From positions 1 to 64,000 of the forward strand of contig NZ_BAUX01000019.1 of NCBI RefSeq assembly GCF_002897035.1: DNA of 64,000 bases. The letters are read 5' to 3'. The stretch comes from Methylopila sp. Yamaguchi. GTDB taxonomy: Bacteria; Pseudomonadota; Alphaproteobacteria; Rhizobiales; Methylopilaceae. Below, in pieces: positions 34,276 through 44,421 of this stretch. The translations under genes were made by a program, and so were the position numbers. The notes beneath the pieces were generated by a model. That model saw only the letters and a program-made list of their open reading frames with translations, made no database searches and was not told the origin of the DNA. Numbering within the stretch: position 1 is the stretch's first letter; every line of letters starts with the position of its first letter.

Positions 34276-35751
34276 TCAATGCCCCGACGCGCTTTCGAGC
34301 GCGCCGGGCGCCGTCTGCCAGCCGAGGTCGGGCAGCATGACGATGCGGTTGCCCCGCAGGTCCGAGGCGCAACTGATGAAGCCGCGCTCCTCCATGTAGG
34401 TCAGAAGCCGACGCGCGCGCCCAGTGGAGCGGGTGCCATAGGCCTTCGCGATGTCGGCGTCGCTCGGGCACGGCCCCTTCATCAACGCCGCTTTCGCCAC
34501 CAGCAGAAACACGCCCCGCACATCCTCCGGCAGCGACGCCGCGATCAGCGTCGCCTGATCCCAGTCGGAACTCGCCACCTCGCCGTCGTCGACGCCGGCC
34601 TTCGCAATCGCAAGCTCGCGCCGGAACCGCGGCAAGTCCGGCGCGTCGCCAGGCAGGCGAGCGATGCGGCAGCGGACGAGAAAGTCTTGGTAGAGCAAGG
34701 ACACAGGCTGAAAGCTCGCGTCGGGCTCGGCCATCATCGCCGTCATGATCTCGGCGATCTTGCTCTCCCGCTCTGCGTCGGCGAACAGGTCGGCCGGCAA
34801 CGGCTGGGCGGCGGTCGCGTCGCTGCGCGACTGAGCGAGCTGAGCAAGCACCTCGGCCGTGTTCGCCGTCGCAGGCGCGGCGCGTGGGCGAGCCTCGTCC
34901 GCCCCGCGGCGGAAGATCAGCCCGGCCGCGTCCTCGGCGAGCGTCTCCGGCAGCGGCATGAGCTTCGGGCTGCCGCCGCGCCCCTGCGTCGCCACGGGCG
35001 CGATCTTCACCGTCTCCGGCCGGCGCCCGATGGCGGGGCCGAGCCCCACGAACTGGCCGCGGTCGAGATTGCGGAAGGCTTCCGCCTGCCGGCGCTCCAT
35101 TCCGAGCAGGTCGGCGGCCCGCGCCATGTCGATGTCGAGGAATGTGCGCCCCATCAAAAAGTTGGAGGCTTCCGCCGCGACGTTCTTGGCGAGCTTCGCC
35201 AGCCGCTGCGTCGCGATGACGCCGGCGAGGCCGCGCTTTCGCCCGCGGCACATCAGGTTGGTCATGGCGGCGAGCGCCTGCCGGCGGGACTCCTCGTCGG
35301 CCTCGCTGGAGGCCGCCGGCGCAAACAGCTGCGCCTCGTCCACCACCACCAGCATTGGGTACCAGCAGTCGCGCTCGACCTCGAACAGCGCGTTCAGGAA
35401 GACCGCCGCCGCGCGCATCTGGCGGTCGACGTCCAGGCTCTCGAGGTTGAGGATCACCGAGACCCGGTGCCGCCGCGCCCGCTCGGCGATCATCGCAAGG
35501 TCGCGCTCCACGCCGGCGGCCTCCACCACCACATGCCCATGGGCGTCCGCGAGCGTGACGAAATCGCCCTCCGGGTCGATCACGCACTGCTGCACCCAGG
35601 GCGCGCTCTGCTCCAGCAGCCGGCGGAGCAGGTGCGACTTGCCCGAGCCGGAGTTGCCCTGGACGAGAAGACGGGTCGCGAGCAGCTCCTCGAGGTCGAC
35701 CGTCGAGCGCTGTCCGTTCGACTTCGCGCCGATGTCGATGCTGACCGTCAT
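34276..35751 (-). CDS. HerA/DUF87-type ATPase
   Basis: The 491-residue protein has a Walker A motif at residues 32-39 (GNSGSGKS) and a Walker B segment with MLVVVDEAQLFAP, and the IATQRLAKLAKNVAAEASNF sensor region, as in HerA/FtsK-like helicase or translocase ATPases. The C-terminal 150 residues include a winged-helix-like part (SDADIAKAYGTRSTGRARRL). No NurA or Sir2 partner adjoins it, so this is the stand-alone type with unknown DNA role. The ATG at 35751 is chosen because AAGG lies 7 bases upstream and the conserved N-terminus begins there. Confidence 0.82.
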   Translation of the reverse strand: MTVSIDIGAKSNGQRSTVDLEELLATRLLVQGNSGSGKSHLLRRLLEQSAPWVQQCVIDPEGDFVTLADAHGHVVVEAAGVERDLAMIAERARRHRVSVILNLESLDVDRQMRAAAVFLNALFEVERDCWYPMLVVVDEAQLFAPAASSEADEESRRQALAAMTNLMCRGRKRGLAGVIATQRLAKLAKNVAAEASNFLMGRTFLDIDMARAADLLGMERRQAEAFRNLDRGQFVGLGPAIGRRPETVKIAPVATQGRGGSPKLMPLPETLAEDAAGLIFRRGADEARPRAAPATANTAEVLAQLAQSRSDATAAQPLPADLFADAERESKIAEIMTAMMAEPDASFQPVSLLYQDFLVRCRIARLPGDAPDLPRFRRELAIAKAGVDDGEVASSDWDQATLIAASLPEDVRGVFLLVAKAALMKGPCPSDADIAKAYGTRSTGRARRLLTYMEERGFISCASDLRGNRIVMLPDLGWQTAPGALESASGH

Positions 35752-35880
35752 GATGCCTTGTCGTCGCCGTCCCTTGCGCGTGTCGCGCGCCGAACCGTGG
35801 TCGATCGCGGCCTCAGAGTCCAAGCCGCAGCCGGCTTTTCCCCAGAAAGGCGCCTCGAAGCGTCGGAGCTTTGGGGGACG

Positions 35881-37224
35881 TCAGCGTTTGGTGGGCCGGA
35901 ACGCGCTCTGGTCGATCCCGTGCCGCTTCAGCTTGTCGTACAGCGTCTTGCGCGGAACGCCGAGGGCCAGAAGCGTCGCCTGGATGTCGCCCTGCGTCGC
36001 GGCGAGCGCCTGGCGGATCTGCTCCGCCTCGAAGGCCTCGACCCTGTCGGGAAGGGTGCCGCCGGGCGGGGCGGGCGGAGCGGCTGCGGGGGGCGGGCCG
36101 TCGTCGAGGCCGAGCGCCACCCGTTCCGCGTAATGCGCGAGCTCGCGCACGTTGCCGGGCCAGTCGTGCTCGTCGAGCTTCCGCCGGACCGTCGCGGTCA
36201 TCGGAGGCGGTTCGCGGCGGAACCGCCGGGCGGCGCGGTCGAGGAAATGGGCGAACAGCAGCGGCACGTCATCCCGCCGTTCGCGCAGCGGCGGAATGCG
36301 GATCGTCGCCACGTGCAGCCGGTAGTAGAGGTCCTCGCGGAAGGCGTTGGTCCGCACCAGATCCAGCAGGTCGACCTTGGACGCCGCGGCCACCCGGATG
36401 TCGACCTTCCGCGTCTCGTTCATGCCGAGCGGTGTCACCTCCCGGGCTTCCAGCACGCGCAGGAACTTGACCTGCAGCGCGGGCGGCATGGCCTCGATCT
36501 CGTCGAGGAACAGCGTGCCGCCGTGCGCGTGCTCGATCCGGCCCACACGCTTCTTCACCGCTCCGGTGAAGGCGCCGGCCTCATGGCCGAAAAGCTCGCT
36601 CTCGATGACGCTTTCCGGCAGGGCGCCGCAGTTGACCGCGACGAAGGGCCGGGCCGCCCGCGGGCTCCAGCGGTGCAACGCGGTCGCGACCACCTCCTTG
36701 CCGGCGCCGGTCTCTCCCTCGATCAGCACGTCGACATCGGCGTCGGCGATCTGGCGCAGCGTGGCGCGCAGCCGCTCCATCGCCGGCGTCCCGCCCAGCA
36801 GCGGCATGTCGGTGGCGCTGGCTTCTTCGGCAGCGCGCCGGAGGGCGCGGTTCTCCAGCACCAGGCGCCGCTTCTCCAGCGCGTGGCGGATCGGCCCCAG
36901 CAGCCGGTCGGCGGGGTAGGGCTTGGCCACGAAGTCGTAGGCGCCCTCCCGCATCGCCTCGACGGCCATCGCGACGTCGCCATGGCCGGTGATGAGGATG
37001 ACCGGGAGGTCGGGATCGACCGCCCGCAGGCGGCGGAACAGCTCCAGTCCGTCGATCCCCGGCATGCGCACGTCGGTGACGACGACGCCGGGAAAGCTCG
37101 CGCCGAGCGCGCCGAGGGCCGCGGTCGCGGAGGGGTAGGGCGCGACCGCGAAGCCCGCCAGCGTCAGGGCCTGGGCGTTCGCCGCGCGCAGCATCTCGTC
37201 GTCGTCGATGAAGGCGACGTCCAT
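35881..37224 (-). CDS. dctD: C4-dicarboxylate response regulator, sigma-54 activator
   Basis: The 447-residue NtrC-type protein has a receiver domain with phospho-acceptor Asp51, a central AAA+ domain with Walker A GETGAGKE and the sigma-54 contacting motif GAFTGA, and a C-terminal Fis-type helix-turn-helix ([20 protein letters not shown]). It is translationally coupled to dctB (TGATG) and lies divergent from dctA, whose upstream region contains two matching palindromes and a -24/-12 promoter. Confidence 0.92.
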   Translation of the reverse strand: MDVAFIDDDEMLRAANAQALTLAGFAVAPYPSATAALGALGASFPGVVVTDVRMPGIDGLELFRRLRAVDPDLPVILITGHGDVAMAVEAMREGAYDFVAKPYPADRLLGPIRHALEKRRLVLENRALRRAAEEASATDMPLLGGTPAMERLRATLRQIADADVDVLIEGETGAGKEVVATALHRWSPRAARPFVAVNCGALPESVIESELFGHEAGAFTGAVKKRVGRIEHAHGGTLFLDEIEAMPPALQVKFLRVLEAREVTPLGMNETRKVDIRVAAASKVDLLDLVRTNAFREDLYYRLHVATIRIPPLRERRDDVPLLFAHFLDRAARRFRREPPPMTATVRRKLDEHDWPGNVRELAHYAERVALGLDDGPPPAAAPPAPPGGTLPDRVEAFEAEQIRQALAATQGDIQATLLALGVPRKTLYDKLKRHGIDQSAFRPTKR

Positions 37225-38999
37225 CAGGCGAGCCTCGGTAGGGTGACGGTGAAGACCGCGCCGCCGCGGTTTTCGGCGGCGAGGCGGCCGCCGAACTCGG
37301 CGACGATGTCGTGCGAGATGACGAGGCCGAGGCCGAGGCCCGCCGGCTTCGTCGTGGTGAAGGGCATGAACAGCGCGCCCATGACCGCGTCCGGCAGGCC
37401 CGGTCCGTTGTCGGCGACGGTCACGACGGCGCTGTCCTCGGTCACGGCCGCGGAGACCACGATGCGGCCGCCGGGGCGGTCCGCCAGCGCGTCGAGGGCG
37501 TTTTGCAGCAGGTTGACGAAGACCTGCTCGAGTCGGACGCGCTCGCCCGCAACCGTCACGTCGTCGGCGAGGTCGAGATCGAGCGTCACGCCTTGTTCGC
37601 GCAGACGGTGGCCGACCAGCAGCAGCGCGCCGTCGACGGCGGCGCGGAGCGAGACCGGCTCCGTCACCCCTTTGGTCTTGCGCGCGAAGGCGCGCAGCTC
37701 GCCGGTGATCGCGCCGATCCGCTCCGTCAGGACGGCGATGGTCGCAAGGTTGTCCGCCGCGGGGCCGGTCTGGGCGCGGTCCAGGAAGGTTCGGGCGTTG
37801 TCGGCGAAGGTGCGGATCGCCGCGACCGGCTGGTTGATCTCATGCGCGACGCTGGCGGCGATCTGGCCAAGCACGGCGAGCTTGCTCGCCTGGACGAGCT
37901 CGTCCTGCAGGTCCTGCAGCGCCGCCTCCGCGCGGCGGCGCTCGTCGATTTCGGCGCGGAGCTCCAGGGTGCGCGCCTCGACCCGCTCCTCGAGCTCGCG
38001 CCGGGCGGCGGCTTGCGCCGCGCGCTCGCTCGCAGACCTTCGACGTCGGGACAGCGCGAACCCGACGGCGCCCAGCACGAGCACGCCGGCGAGCAGCGCG
38101 GAGGCGCGCGCCGCCGTGCGCGCCAGCGCGACCGACGGCGCGGTCGGCGCCAGGACGTGCAGCGTCCACGCGGTGGTGGGGACCGGGGCTGCGGCTTCGA
38201 CGAAGCTGCGGGCGCGCGCGCCTGCGCTCGCCGCCGCCTGCACAAGGCCGTCGCCGCTCGAGCTGATCGGGAGAAGGTCCAGAGGCGCGGCGCCGAACTG
38301 AAGACTGGCCCTGAGCTCGGCGCGCCGCTCCTCGGGGATCGGGGCGGTCGCCCGGAAGCGCCAGTCGGGCTCGCTCGCGATCAGCACGATCGAACGGTCG
38401 TCGGTGACGAAGGTCGGCTCGGCGAAACGTCGCCACTCCGTCTCCAGCGCCTCGAACTCGGCCTTCACCACCATCACGCCGAGCGGGCCGCCGGCGCCGT
38501 CGATGCGGCGGGTGAGGTAGAGGCCGGGCTTTCCGCTGACCGTGCCGAGGGCAAAATGCTCCGCCGCGCCGTCCGCCATCGCGCGGCTGTAATAGGGCCG
38601 GAAGGAGTAATCCGACCCGACGAAGCTCGTCGGCGTGCCGGCGTTGCTCGCGGCGAGCGTCAGTCCCTTGGCGTCGAGCAGATAGATCGCGCCGGCCCGG
38701 GTCCCCTCCGCCAGCGTCCGGAACTTGGCGTCGAGGGCGGCCAGCCGCCCGGCGTCGCGGCTTTCGAGCGCGCCGCGCACGTCCGGGTCCTGCGCCAGCA
38801 CCACCGGCAGGATGCGCTGCTTCTCGATCTCGCTTCGGAGGGCCGAAATCCGCAGGTCCGCGGCCGCCTGCGCCGCGGCGACCAGGTTGGACCGCGCCCA
38901 GCGCTCGCCCGCGTAATCGGCGCCGCGGTCGAGCGCGACGAGGGCGGCCGCCGCGAGCAGCATCAGCACCCAACCCGACCATCGGCGTCCTGCGTTCAC
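37224..38999 (-). CDS. dctB: C4-dicarboxylate sensor histidine kinase
   Basis: The 591-residue kinase has an N-terminal membrane helix ([19 protein letters not shown]), a double-Cache periplasmic sensor of about 250 residues with [13 protein letters not shown] and [11 protein letters not shown], a second helix at about 295, a coiled-coil, and a kinase core with [22 protein letters not shown] and [12 protein letters not shown]. These match DctB. It senses succinate, fumarate or malate and signals to DctD. Confidence 0.93.
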   Translation of the reverse strand: MNAGRRWSGWVLMLLAAAALVALDRGADYAGERWARSNLVAAAQAAADLRISALRSEIEKQRILPVVLAQDPDVRGALESRDAGRLAALDAKFRTLAEGTRAGAIYLLDAKGLTLAASNAGTPTSFVGSDYSFRPYYSRAMADGAAEHFALGTVSGKPGLYLTRRIDGAGGPLGVMVVKAEFEALETEWRRFAEPTFVTDDRSIVLIASEPDWRFRATAPIPEERRAELRASLQFGAAPLDLLPISSSGDGLVQAAASAGARARSFVEAAAPVPTTAWTLHVLAPTAPSVALARTAARASALLAGVLVLGAVGFALSRRRRSASERAAQAAARRELEERVEARTLELRAEIDERRRAEAALQDLQDELVQASKLAVLGQIAASVAHEINQPVAAIRTFADNARTFLDRAQTGPAADNLATIAVLTERIGAITGELRAFARKTKGVTEPVSLRAAVDGALLLVGHRLREQGVTLDLDLADDVTVAGERVRLEQVFVNLLQNALDALADRPGGRIVVSAAVTEDSAVVTVADNGPGLPDAVMGALFMPFTTTKPAGLGLGLVISHDIVAEFGGRLAAENRGGAVFTVTLPRLA

Positions 39000-39020
39000 G
39001 GCGGCGCGGCCCCTTTAGCC

Positions 39021-39038
39021 TGTGTGGCTTTTCGCACA
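39021..39038. promoter_or_regulatory. DctD-binding site, distal
   Basis: TGTGTGG-cttt-TCGCACA is an 18-base palindrome with one mismatch, of the same form as the site 33 bases downstream. The pair forms a tandem upstream activating sequence for dctA. Confidence 0.75.
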
Positions 39039-39053
39039 GCGGCCGCCGGGATT

Positions 39054-39071
39054 TGTGCGGCATTCCGCACA
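39054..39071. promoter_or_regulatory. DctD-binding site, proximal
   Basis: TGTGCGG-catt-CCGCACA is a perfect 18-base palindrome. Its centre lies 33 bases, about three helical turns, from the distal site, and about 90 bases before the -24/-12 promoter. Confidence 0.8.
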
Positions 39072-39153
39072 TCCTGTCGAGGCAAATCTTTGGACGTCCG
39101 GCGATCGCCAGCGAATTCAACGACTTAAAGCGGTCGCGGCGTTTCGGCGCGTC

Positions 39154-39168
39154 TGGCATGCGGATTGC
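39154..39168 (+). promoter_or_regulatory. sigma-54 promoter of dctA
   Basis: TGGCAT at 39154-39159 and TTGC at 39165-39168 are separated by five bases, the exact -24/-12 spacing of sigma-54 promoters. Transcription should start near 39180, about 95 bases before the dctA ATG. Confidence 0.8.
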
Positions 39169-39274
39169 GCATGGAACTGCGCGACGTCGGCTCGACGCCG
39201 CCCTGCAACGTCACATCAGACCGCAACGGCGCCGGCCCCCACAAGGCGACGACGGTCGACAAGGAGGACAGATC

Positions 39275-40615
39275 ATGGCGATCGCCGTTCCTGCCGCGGC
39301 TCCGGCCGCCGCGCCCCGCAAGTTCTACCAGCACCTCTACGTCCAGGTTCTCGTCGCGATCGCGGCGGGCGTGGCGCTCGGCCACTTCTACCCGACCGTC
39401 GGCGCCGACCTGAAGCCGCTCGGCGACGCCTTCATCAAGCTGGTGAAGATGGTCATTGCCCCCGTGATCTTCCTCACCGTCGTGACCGGCATCGCCGGCA
39501 TGCGGGACATGGGCAAGGTCGGTCGCGTCGCCGGCAAGGCCATGCTCTACTTCCTCACCTTCTCGACGCTGGCGCTGATCATCGGTCTCGTCGTGGGCAA
39601 CGTCGTGCAGCCGGGCGCCGGCCTCAACATCAACCCGGCCTCGCTCGACCCGAAGGCGGTCGCCGACTACGCCGCCAAGGCCCACGACACGACGATCGTC
39701 GGCTTCCTCACCAACATCATTCCCAACACGCCGGTCAGCGCGCTCGCCTCGGGCGACATCCTGCAGGTGCTGTTCTTCGCGGTCCTGTTCGGCATCGCGC
39801 TGGGCGCGGTCGGCGACAAGGGCGAGCCGGTGATGACCGTCCTCGTCTCGCTGTCGCAGGCGATGTTCAAGCTGGTCTCGATCCTGATGAAGGCCGCCCC
39901 GATCGGCGCCTTCGGCGCAATGGCCTTCACCATCGGCAAGTACGGCATCGGCTCGGTCGCGAACCTCGCGATGCTCGTCGGCACCTTCTACCTGACGTCG
40001 CTGCTGTTCGTGTTCATCGTGCTCGGCGCGGTCGCCCGCTACAACGGCTTCTCGATCCTTGCGCTGCTCCGCTACATCAAGGAGGAGCTGCTGCTGGTGC
40101 TCGGCACCTCGTCCTCGGAAGCCGCGCTGCCCACGCTGATGGAGAAGATGGAGCGCGCGGGCTGCCGCAAGTCGGTGGTCGGGCTCGTCATCCCCACCGG
40201 GTACTCGTTCAACCTCGACGGCACCAACATCTACATGACGCTGGCCGCGCTGTTCATCGCGCAGGCGACCGGCATCGAGCTCAGCCTCGCCGACCAGGTG
40301 CTGCTGCTGCTCGTCGCGATGCTGAGCTCCAAGGGCGCCGCCGGCATCACCGGCGCGGGCTTCATCACGCTCGCCGCGACGCTGTCGGTTGTTCCCTCCG
40401 TGCCGGTCGCCGGCATGGCGCTGATCCTCGGCATCGACCGTTTCATGTCCGAGTGCCGCGCTCTGACGAACCTCGTCGGCAACGCTGTGGCGACCATCGT
40501 GGTGGCCCGTTGGGAAGGCGAACTCGACGCGGACAAGCTGCGGGCCGCGCTCGCCGGCGAGCCGACCGCGCTCGAAGCCGCGTCTCCCGCTCCGGCGCTC
40601 GTCCCGGCGGAATGA
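39275..40615 (+). CDS. dctA: C4-dicarboxylate:proton/sodium symporter
   Basis: The 446-residue protein is a DAACS-family carrier: multiple membrane helices, the serine-rich re-entrant motif [15 protein letters not shown] and the conserved [20 protein letters not shown]. It imports succinate, fumarate and malate. AAGGAGG lies 8 bases before the ATG at 39275, which decides the start against upstream in-frame codons. It is divergent from dctBD and followed by a strong terminator. Confidence 0.95.
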   Translation: MAIAVPAAAPAAAPRKFYQHLYVQVLVAIAAGVALGHFYPTVGADLKPLGDAFIKLVKMVIAPVIFLTVVTGIAGMRDMGKVGRVAGKAMLYFLTFSTLALIIGLVVGNVVQPGAGLNINPASLDPKAVADYAAKAHDTTIVGFLTNIIPNTPVSALASGDILQVLFFAVLFGIALGAVGDKGEPVMTVLVSLSQAMFKLVSILMKAAPIGAFGAMAFTIGKYGIGSVANLAMLVGTFYLTSLLFVFIVLGAVARYNGFSILALLRYIKEELLLVLGTSSSEAALPTLMEKMERAGCRKSVVGLVIPTGYSFNLDGTNIYMTLAALFIAQATGIELSLADQVLLLLVAMLSSKGAAGITGAGFITLAATLSVVPSVPVAGMALILGIDRFMSECRALTNLVGNAVATIVVARWEGELDADKLRAALAGEPTALEAASPAPALVPAE

Positions 40616-40670
40616 CCGGCTATGCGGATGCGGGGGGTGGACCCCCGCGCCGCCCCATGACAGATCATCG

Positions 40671-40698
40671 AGCGCCCCGGCTCCCGAGCCGGGGCGCT
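40671..40698 (+). terminator. rho-independent terminator of dctA
   Basis: AGCGCCCCGGCT at 40671-40682 pairs perfectly with AGCCGGGGCGCT at 40687-40698 around a CCCG loop, followed by CTTCGTTTT. It lies 56 bases after the dctA stop. Confidence 0.85.
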
Positions 40699-40784
40699 CT
40701 TCGTTTTGGGCTGCGCGCGGATGTCGCTCGGAGCGTCTCCAATAAACCCGCGCCTGCGCCTGTAAATTCGTTCAAGCTTCCCCC

Positions 40785-41723
40785 ATGAGCCTACGCCCCG
40801 ACCTTGACCTGATCGTGCAGGAGCTCGCCGACGAGATGCGTCGGCGGCCGGACCGCGGCGAGGTCGCGACCTACATTCCCGAACTTGCGCGGGTCGATCC
40901 GTCGGCTTTCGGCATGGTCGTCATCGACGCCGACGGCCGGGTAAGCGCCGGCGGCGATAGCGACGCGCCGTTTTCGATCCAGAGCGTCTCGAAGGTGTTC
41001 ACCCTGACGCTGGCGCTCGGCAAGGCGGGCGACCGGCTGTGGCGGCGGGTAGGCCGTGAGCCCTCGGGCAGTCCGTTCAACTCGATCGTTCAGCTGGAGC
41101 GCGAGCAGGGCGTGCCGCGCAATCCCTTCATCAACGCCGGCGCCATCGCCGTCACCGACGCCATCGTCTCCGGCCACCAGCCCCGGGAGGCGCTGGGCGA
41201 GATCCTGCGCTTCATGCAGTTCCTGGCCGACGACGACACCATCGCGATCGACGAAGCGGTGGCGGCGTCTGAGCAGCGGACCGGCTTCCGCAACGCCGCG
41301 CTCGCGAACTACATGAAGTCGTTCGGGGTGATCGAGAACCCGGTCGACTACACGCTGGGCGTCTACTTCCACCACTGCGCCATCGCGATGTCCTGCCGGC
41401 AGTTGGCGATGGCCGGCCGCTTCCTGGCGCACTCCGGCGTACAGCCTTCGACCGGGCGTTCGGTGGTGACGCCGGAGCGCGCGCGCCGCATCAACGCAAT
41501 CATGCTGACCTGCGGGCACTACGACGGCTCGGGCGATTTCGCCTACCGCGTGGGCCTGCCGGGCAAGAGCGGGGTCGGCGGCGGCATCCTCGCGGTGGCG
41601 CCGGGAAAGGCGTCGATCGCGGTCTGGTCGCCGGGCCTCGACGCCTCCGGAAACTCGCACCTCGGACGCATCGCGCTTGAAGCGCTTGTGAAGCGCACGG
41701 GCTGGTCGATTTTCGGCGTCTAG
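40785..41723 (+). CDS. glsA: glutaminase
   Basis: The 312-residue protein is a serine-dependent (beta-lactamase-fold) glutaminase with the SxxK motif at Ser67-Lys70 ([10 protein letters not shown]), [10 protein letters not shown] and [10 protein letters not shown] segments. It hydrolyses glutamine to glutamate and ammonia in the cytoplasm. It stands after the dctA terminator and so has its own promoter. In a methylamine user it could help supply the glutamate consumed by GmaS. Confidence 0.92.
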   Translation: MSLRPDLDLIVQELADEMRRRPDRGEVATYIPELARVDPSAFGMVVIDADGRVSAGGDSDAPFSIQSVSKVFTLTLALGKAGDRLWRRVGREPSGSPFNSIVQLEREQGVPRNPFINAGAIAVTDAIVSGHQPREALGEILRFMQFLADDDTIAIDEAVAASEQRTGFRNAALANYMKSFGVIENPVDYTLGVYFHHCAIAMSCRQLAMAGRFLAHSGVQPSTGRSVVTPERARRINAIMLTCGHYDGSGDFAYRVGLPGKSGVGGGILAVAPGKASIAVWSPGLDASGNSHLGRIALEALVKRTGWSIFGV

Positions 41724-41823
41724 CTACATACCGGAGGCCTTCCGCGCATCGCGCGCCCTCCTATCCGCCGACCGCGCGCCGCGGTCTCAGGACCGAACCC
41801 AACGGCGCCGACAGAAGGGCCAG

Positions 41824-42327
41824 ATGGCCGACGCCTCCGCTCGAATCGCCGCCCTCCGGGCTTACGGGGTTCTGGACACCCCGCCGGAGCCGCGGTTCGA
41901 CGACATCGCGCGGCTCGCCGGCGTGCTGTGCCAGGCGGGACAGGCGGTGGTCAGCTTCGCCGACGCCGAGCGGCATTGGTACAAGGCGCATATCGGCGTC
42001 GGTATCGAGGAGGTCGCGTGGAACGACGCCATCTGCTCGTACATGGTCGAGAACGACCTCGACGAACTCGTGGTCGACAATCTCGCGGCGGACGAGCGGT
42101 TCCGCCACAAGGGCGTGGTGACCCACGCGCCGTTCTGCCGCTTCTATGCGGGCGTCGCCATGCGTACGCCCTCCGGCCAGATGATCGGGACCGTCTGCGT
42201 CGGCGACGGCGTTCCACGGCCCGGCGGCCTGACGCTGGCGCAGCGTGACGGTCTGCACGCGCTGGCGCGACACGCCATGGCGCTTGTCTGGGCGCGAACG
42301 ATGATCGTCGGCCCCGCGGCGGCCTGA
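41824..42327 (+). CDS. single GAF-domain protein
   Basis: The 167-residue protein is one GAF domain, opening AYGVLDTPPEPRFDDIARLA, with the segments WYKAHIGVG and FYAGVAMRTPSGQMIGTVC. It is clearly related to the first GAF domain of the HWE kinase at 5903-8251. It has no output domain and could bind a small ligand or partner protein. Isolated genes of this sort occur in stress-response settings; its role is unknown. Confidence 0.75.
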   Translation: MADASARIAALRAYGVLDTPPEPRFDDIARLAGVLCQAGQAVVSFADAERHWYKAHIGVGIEEVAWNDAICSYMVENDLDELVVDNLAADERFRHKGVVTHAPFCRFYAGVAMRTPSGQMIGTVCVGDGVPRPGGLTLAQRDGLHALARHAMALVWARTMIVGPAAA

Positions 42328-42407
42328 CGCCGCCGGGCGACAAACCGCAGGCGAAGGCGAACAAACCGCCGCCGAGGTCGTTTCGCTCCCGACGACAGGA
42401 GCAGACC

Positions 42408-43265
42408 ATGACCTATCCCACCCCGCCGTTCCCCCGGCAGTCGCAGTCCTTTCCCGGCAAGACCTCCGGCATGAACCCCAAGCCGGACCATGGCGAGACC
42501 AGCTACCGCGGCTCTGACCGCCTTGCGGGCAAAAAGGCGATCATCACCGGCGGCGACAGCGGCATCGGCCTCGCCGTCGCGATCGCCTTCGCCCGCGAGG
42601 GAGCAGACCTCGTGATCGTCCACCTTCCGGACGAGGCGGAGGACGCCGCCGCCTGCCGCGCGCTCATCGAAGAGGCGGGCCGCAAGGCGGTGATGCTGCC
42701 GGGCGACGTCGGCGACGCCGGCTTCCGCGCGGAGATCGTGGAGCGCGCCGTCTCCGAACTCGGGGGCCTCGACGTGCTCGTCAACAACGCCGCCTACCAG
42801 AAGCCCTATCAGTCGATCGAGGAGATCACGCTCGAGGAGTGGGAGAAGACTTTCGCGGTCAACGTCCACGCCTATTTCCACCTGGCCCAGCTCTCCGTGG
42901 CGCGCATGGGCGCCGGCGGCTCGATCATCAACACGGCGTCCATCAACTCCAAGGATCCGACGCCGATGCTGCTGCCCTACGCCGCGACCAAGGGCGCGAT
43001 CGCCAACATGACGCTTGGTCTCGCCGGCCTGCTGGGCGAGCGCGGAATCCGCGTGAACGCCGTGCTGCCTGGGCCGATCTGGACGCCGTTCATTCCCGCC
43101 GGCATGCCGCCCGAGGCCGTCGAGACCTTCGGCTCCAAGACCCCCATGGGGCGCCCCGGCCAGCCGGCCGAGCTCGCCTCGGCCTACGTCATGCTCGCCT
43201 CCGACGAGTCGAGCTACACCTCCGGCGCGCTGATCACCGTGGCGGGCGGCCAGGCGGTGCTCTGA
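42408..43265 (+). CDS. short-chain dehydrogenase of the YghA/YhdF stress group
   Basis: The 285-residue protein has a Pro-rich N-terminal extension of about 40 residues (PPFPRQSQSFPGKTSGM) characteristic of YghA/glucose-dehydrogenase-like SDRs, the cofactor motif TGGDSGIG, NNAA, catalytic Ser in NTASI and the YAATK pair. These proteins reduce aldehydes or ketones in general stress. It is separated from the GAF gene by 80 bases and may share its transcript. It converges on the ureohydrolase gene with a 16-base gap. Confidence 0.85.
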   Translation: MTYPTPPFPRQSQSFPGKTSGMNPKPDHGETSYRGSDRLAGKKAIITGGDSGIGLAVAIAFAREGADLVIVHLPDEAEDAAACRALIEEAGRKAVMLPGDVGDAGFRAEIVERAVSELGGLDVLVNNAAYQKPYQSIEEITLEEWEKTFAVNVHAYFHLAQLSVARMGAGGSIINTASINSKDPTPMLLPYAATKGAIANMTLGLAGLLGERGIRVNAVLPGPIWTPFIPAGMPPEAVETFGSKTPMGRPGQPAELASAYVMLASDESSYTSGALITVAGGQAVL

Positions 43266-43281
43266 GGCGTCCGAGAGCGCC

Positions 43282-44232
43282 TCAGCGGTTGTGCAGGATG
43301 CGGCCGATCAGGTTCAGCAGCACCTGCGCCGCAAGGATCGAGGTTACGCCCGCGGGATCGTACTCGCGGGCGACTTCGACGAGGTCGACGCCGACCACCG
43401 TTCCGCGCTTGGTGATCCCGTCGAGCAGCTCCAGCACCTCGTAGTAGGTGAAGCCGCCGTGGCTCGGGGTGCCGGTGCCGGGCGCGATCGAAGGGTCGAA
43501 TCCGTCGATGTCGATCGTGAGGTAGTAGCGCTTGGCCGCAGGGATGCGCTCGAGCACGGCGTCCACGCCGAGCTTGCGGATCTGGCGCACCGACAGGATG
43601 TCGGAGCCCATCGCCCGGGCGTCCTCGTAGCCTTCGCGGGCGGTGGAGGAGACGTTGCGGATGCCGAGCTGGGTGAGGCCGGTGACGTAAGGGCGTTCGG
43701 CCGCGCGCCGCATCGGGTTGCCGTGGCCGTAGCGGACGCCGTGCCGCTCGTCGACGAAGTCGAGATGGGCGTCGACCTGGATAAGGTGGATCGGCTCCTC
43801 GTCCGAGAACGCGGCGATGCAGGGGATGTTGACTGAGTGGTCGCCGCCGAGCGTCACCGGCAACGCGCCCGCCTTCAGGATCTTCCGCACCGCAGCCTCG
43901 ATGTTGGCGTGGCTCTGCAGCGTGTCGGTATGGACCATGTCAGCGTCGCCGACGTCGACGATTCGCGCCTGCCCCGCGGGCAGGTAGACGACGTCGTCCT
44001 CGTGGTCGTAGGCGCCGGCGTGGCCGAAGGCGAAGAGCGTCGAAGCCTCGCGAATCGCGCGCGGGCCCGACCGGGCGCCCGACCGCCACTGCGTGCCGAG
44101 GTCGAACGGCGCGCCGAGGATGGCGACGTCCGCGTCCAGCCGGTCCCAGTCGAGGCAGAGCGGGTATTTGCCGAAGGTCGCGACCCCCACGAAGGGGAGG
44201 TCGAGCCGTCCGGCGTCGTAGCCATGAGCCAT
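43282..44232 (-). CDS. ureohydrolase (agmatinase/guanidinobutyrase family), first copy
   Basis: The 316-residue arginase-fold protein has all metal-binding residues: His132 (LGGDHS), Asp154, His156 and Asp158 (DAHLDF), and Asp241 and Asp243 (TIDIDGFDPSIAPGTGTP). It hydrolyses a guanidino group to urea and an amine. Its substrate loops differ clearly from the second copy at 44422, for example SHGGFTYYE versus EIGGFTTRE. It lies 189 bases after the second copy and a repeat element lies in between, so it may have its own promoter. AAGGA precedes the ATG at 44232. Candidate substrates are agmatine, guanidinobutyrate, creatine or another substituted guanidine. Confidence 0.82.
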   Translation of the reverse strand: MAHGYDAGRLDLPFVGVATFGKYPLCLDWDRLDADVAILGAPFDLGTQWRSGARSGPRAIREASTLFAFGHAGAYDHEDDVVYLPAGQARIVDVGDADMVHTDTLQSHANIEAAVRKILKAGALPVTLGGDHSVNIPCIAAFSDEEPIHLIQVDAHLDFVDERHGVRYGHGNPMRRAAERPYVTGLTQLGIRNVSSTAREGYEDARAMGSDILSVRQIRKLGVDAVLERIPAAKRYYLTIDIDGFDPSIAPGTGTPSHGGFTYYEVLELLDGITKRGTVVGVDLVEVAREYDPAGVTSILAAQVLLNLIGRILHNR

Positions 44233-44288
44233 GGCGCAGGGTCCTTGTGGTTTGGGATCGGGCGGCGAACCGCCCTTTTCAAGCTCGC

Positions 44289-44389
44289 CGTCGCCCCGGC
44301 CGAAGTGCCGGGGCCCATAATCCCCTCGCTGGAGATCATTCTCGGTCGGCGGGATCATGGGTTCCGGGACAAGCCCGGAACGACGGCGG
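44289..44389. repeat. intergenic paired-hairpin repeat
   Basis: Two hairpins (CCCCGGC..TGCCGGGG and TTCCGGG-acaa-GCCCGGAA) are joined by a stem formed from CCCATAATCCC and GGGATCATGGG. The same layout recurs at 63663-63760. This is the style of alphaproteobacterial intergenic REP-like elements. It sits between the two ureohydrolase genes. Confidence 0.7.
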
Positions 44390-44421
44390 GATTCAGAGCG
44401 TCGTCGCTGCCCAACGTCCTC

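Noticed and set aside
34279-38301. A 1340-codon plus-strand open frame
   Set aside because: It runs antisense through the HerA-type, dctD and dctB genes, which have clear motifs; its translation is Arg/Ala/Gly-rich without domains, as expected in GC-rich DNA.
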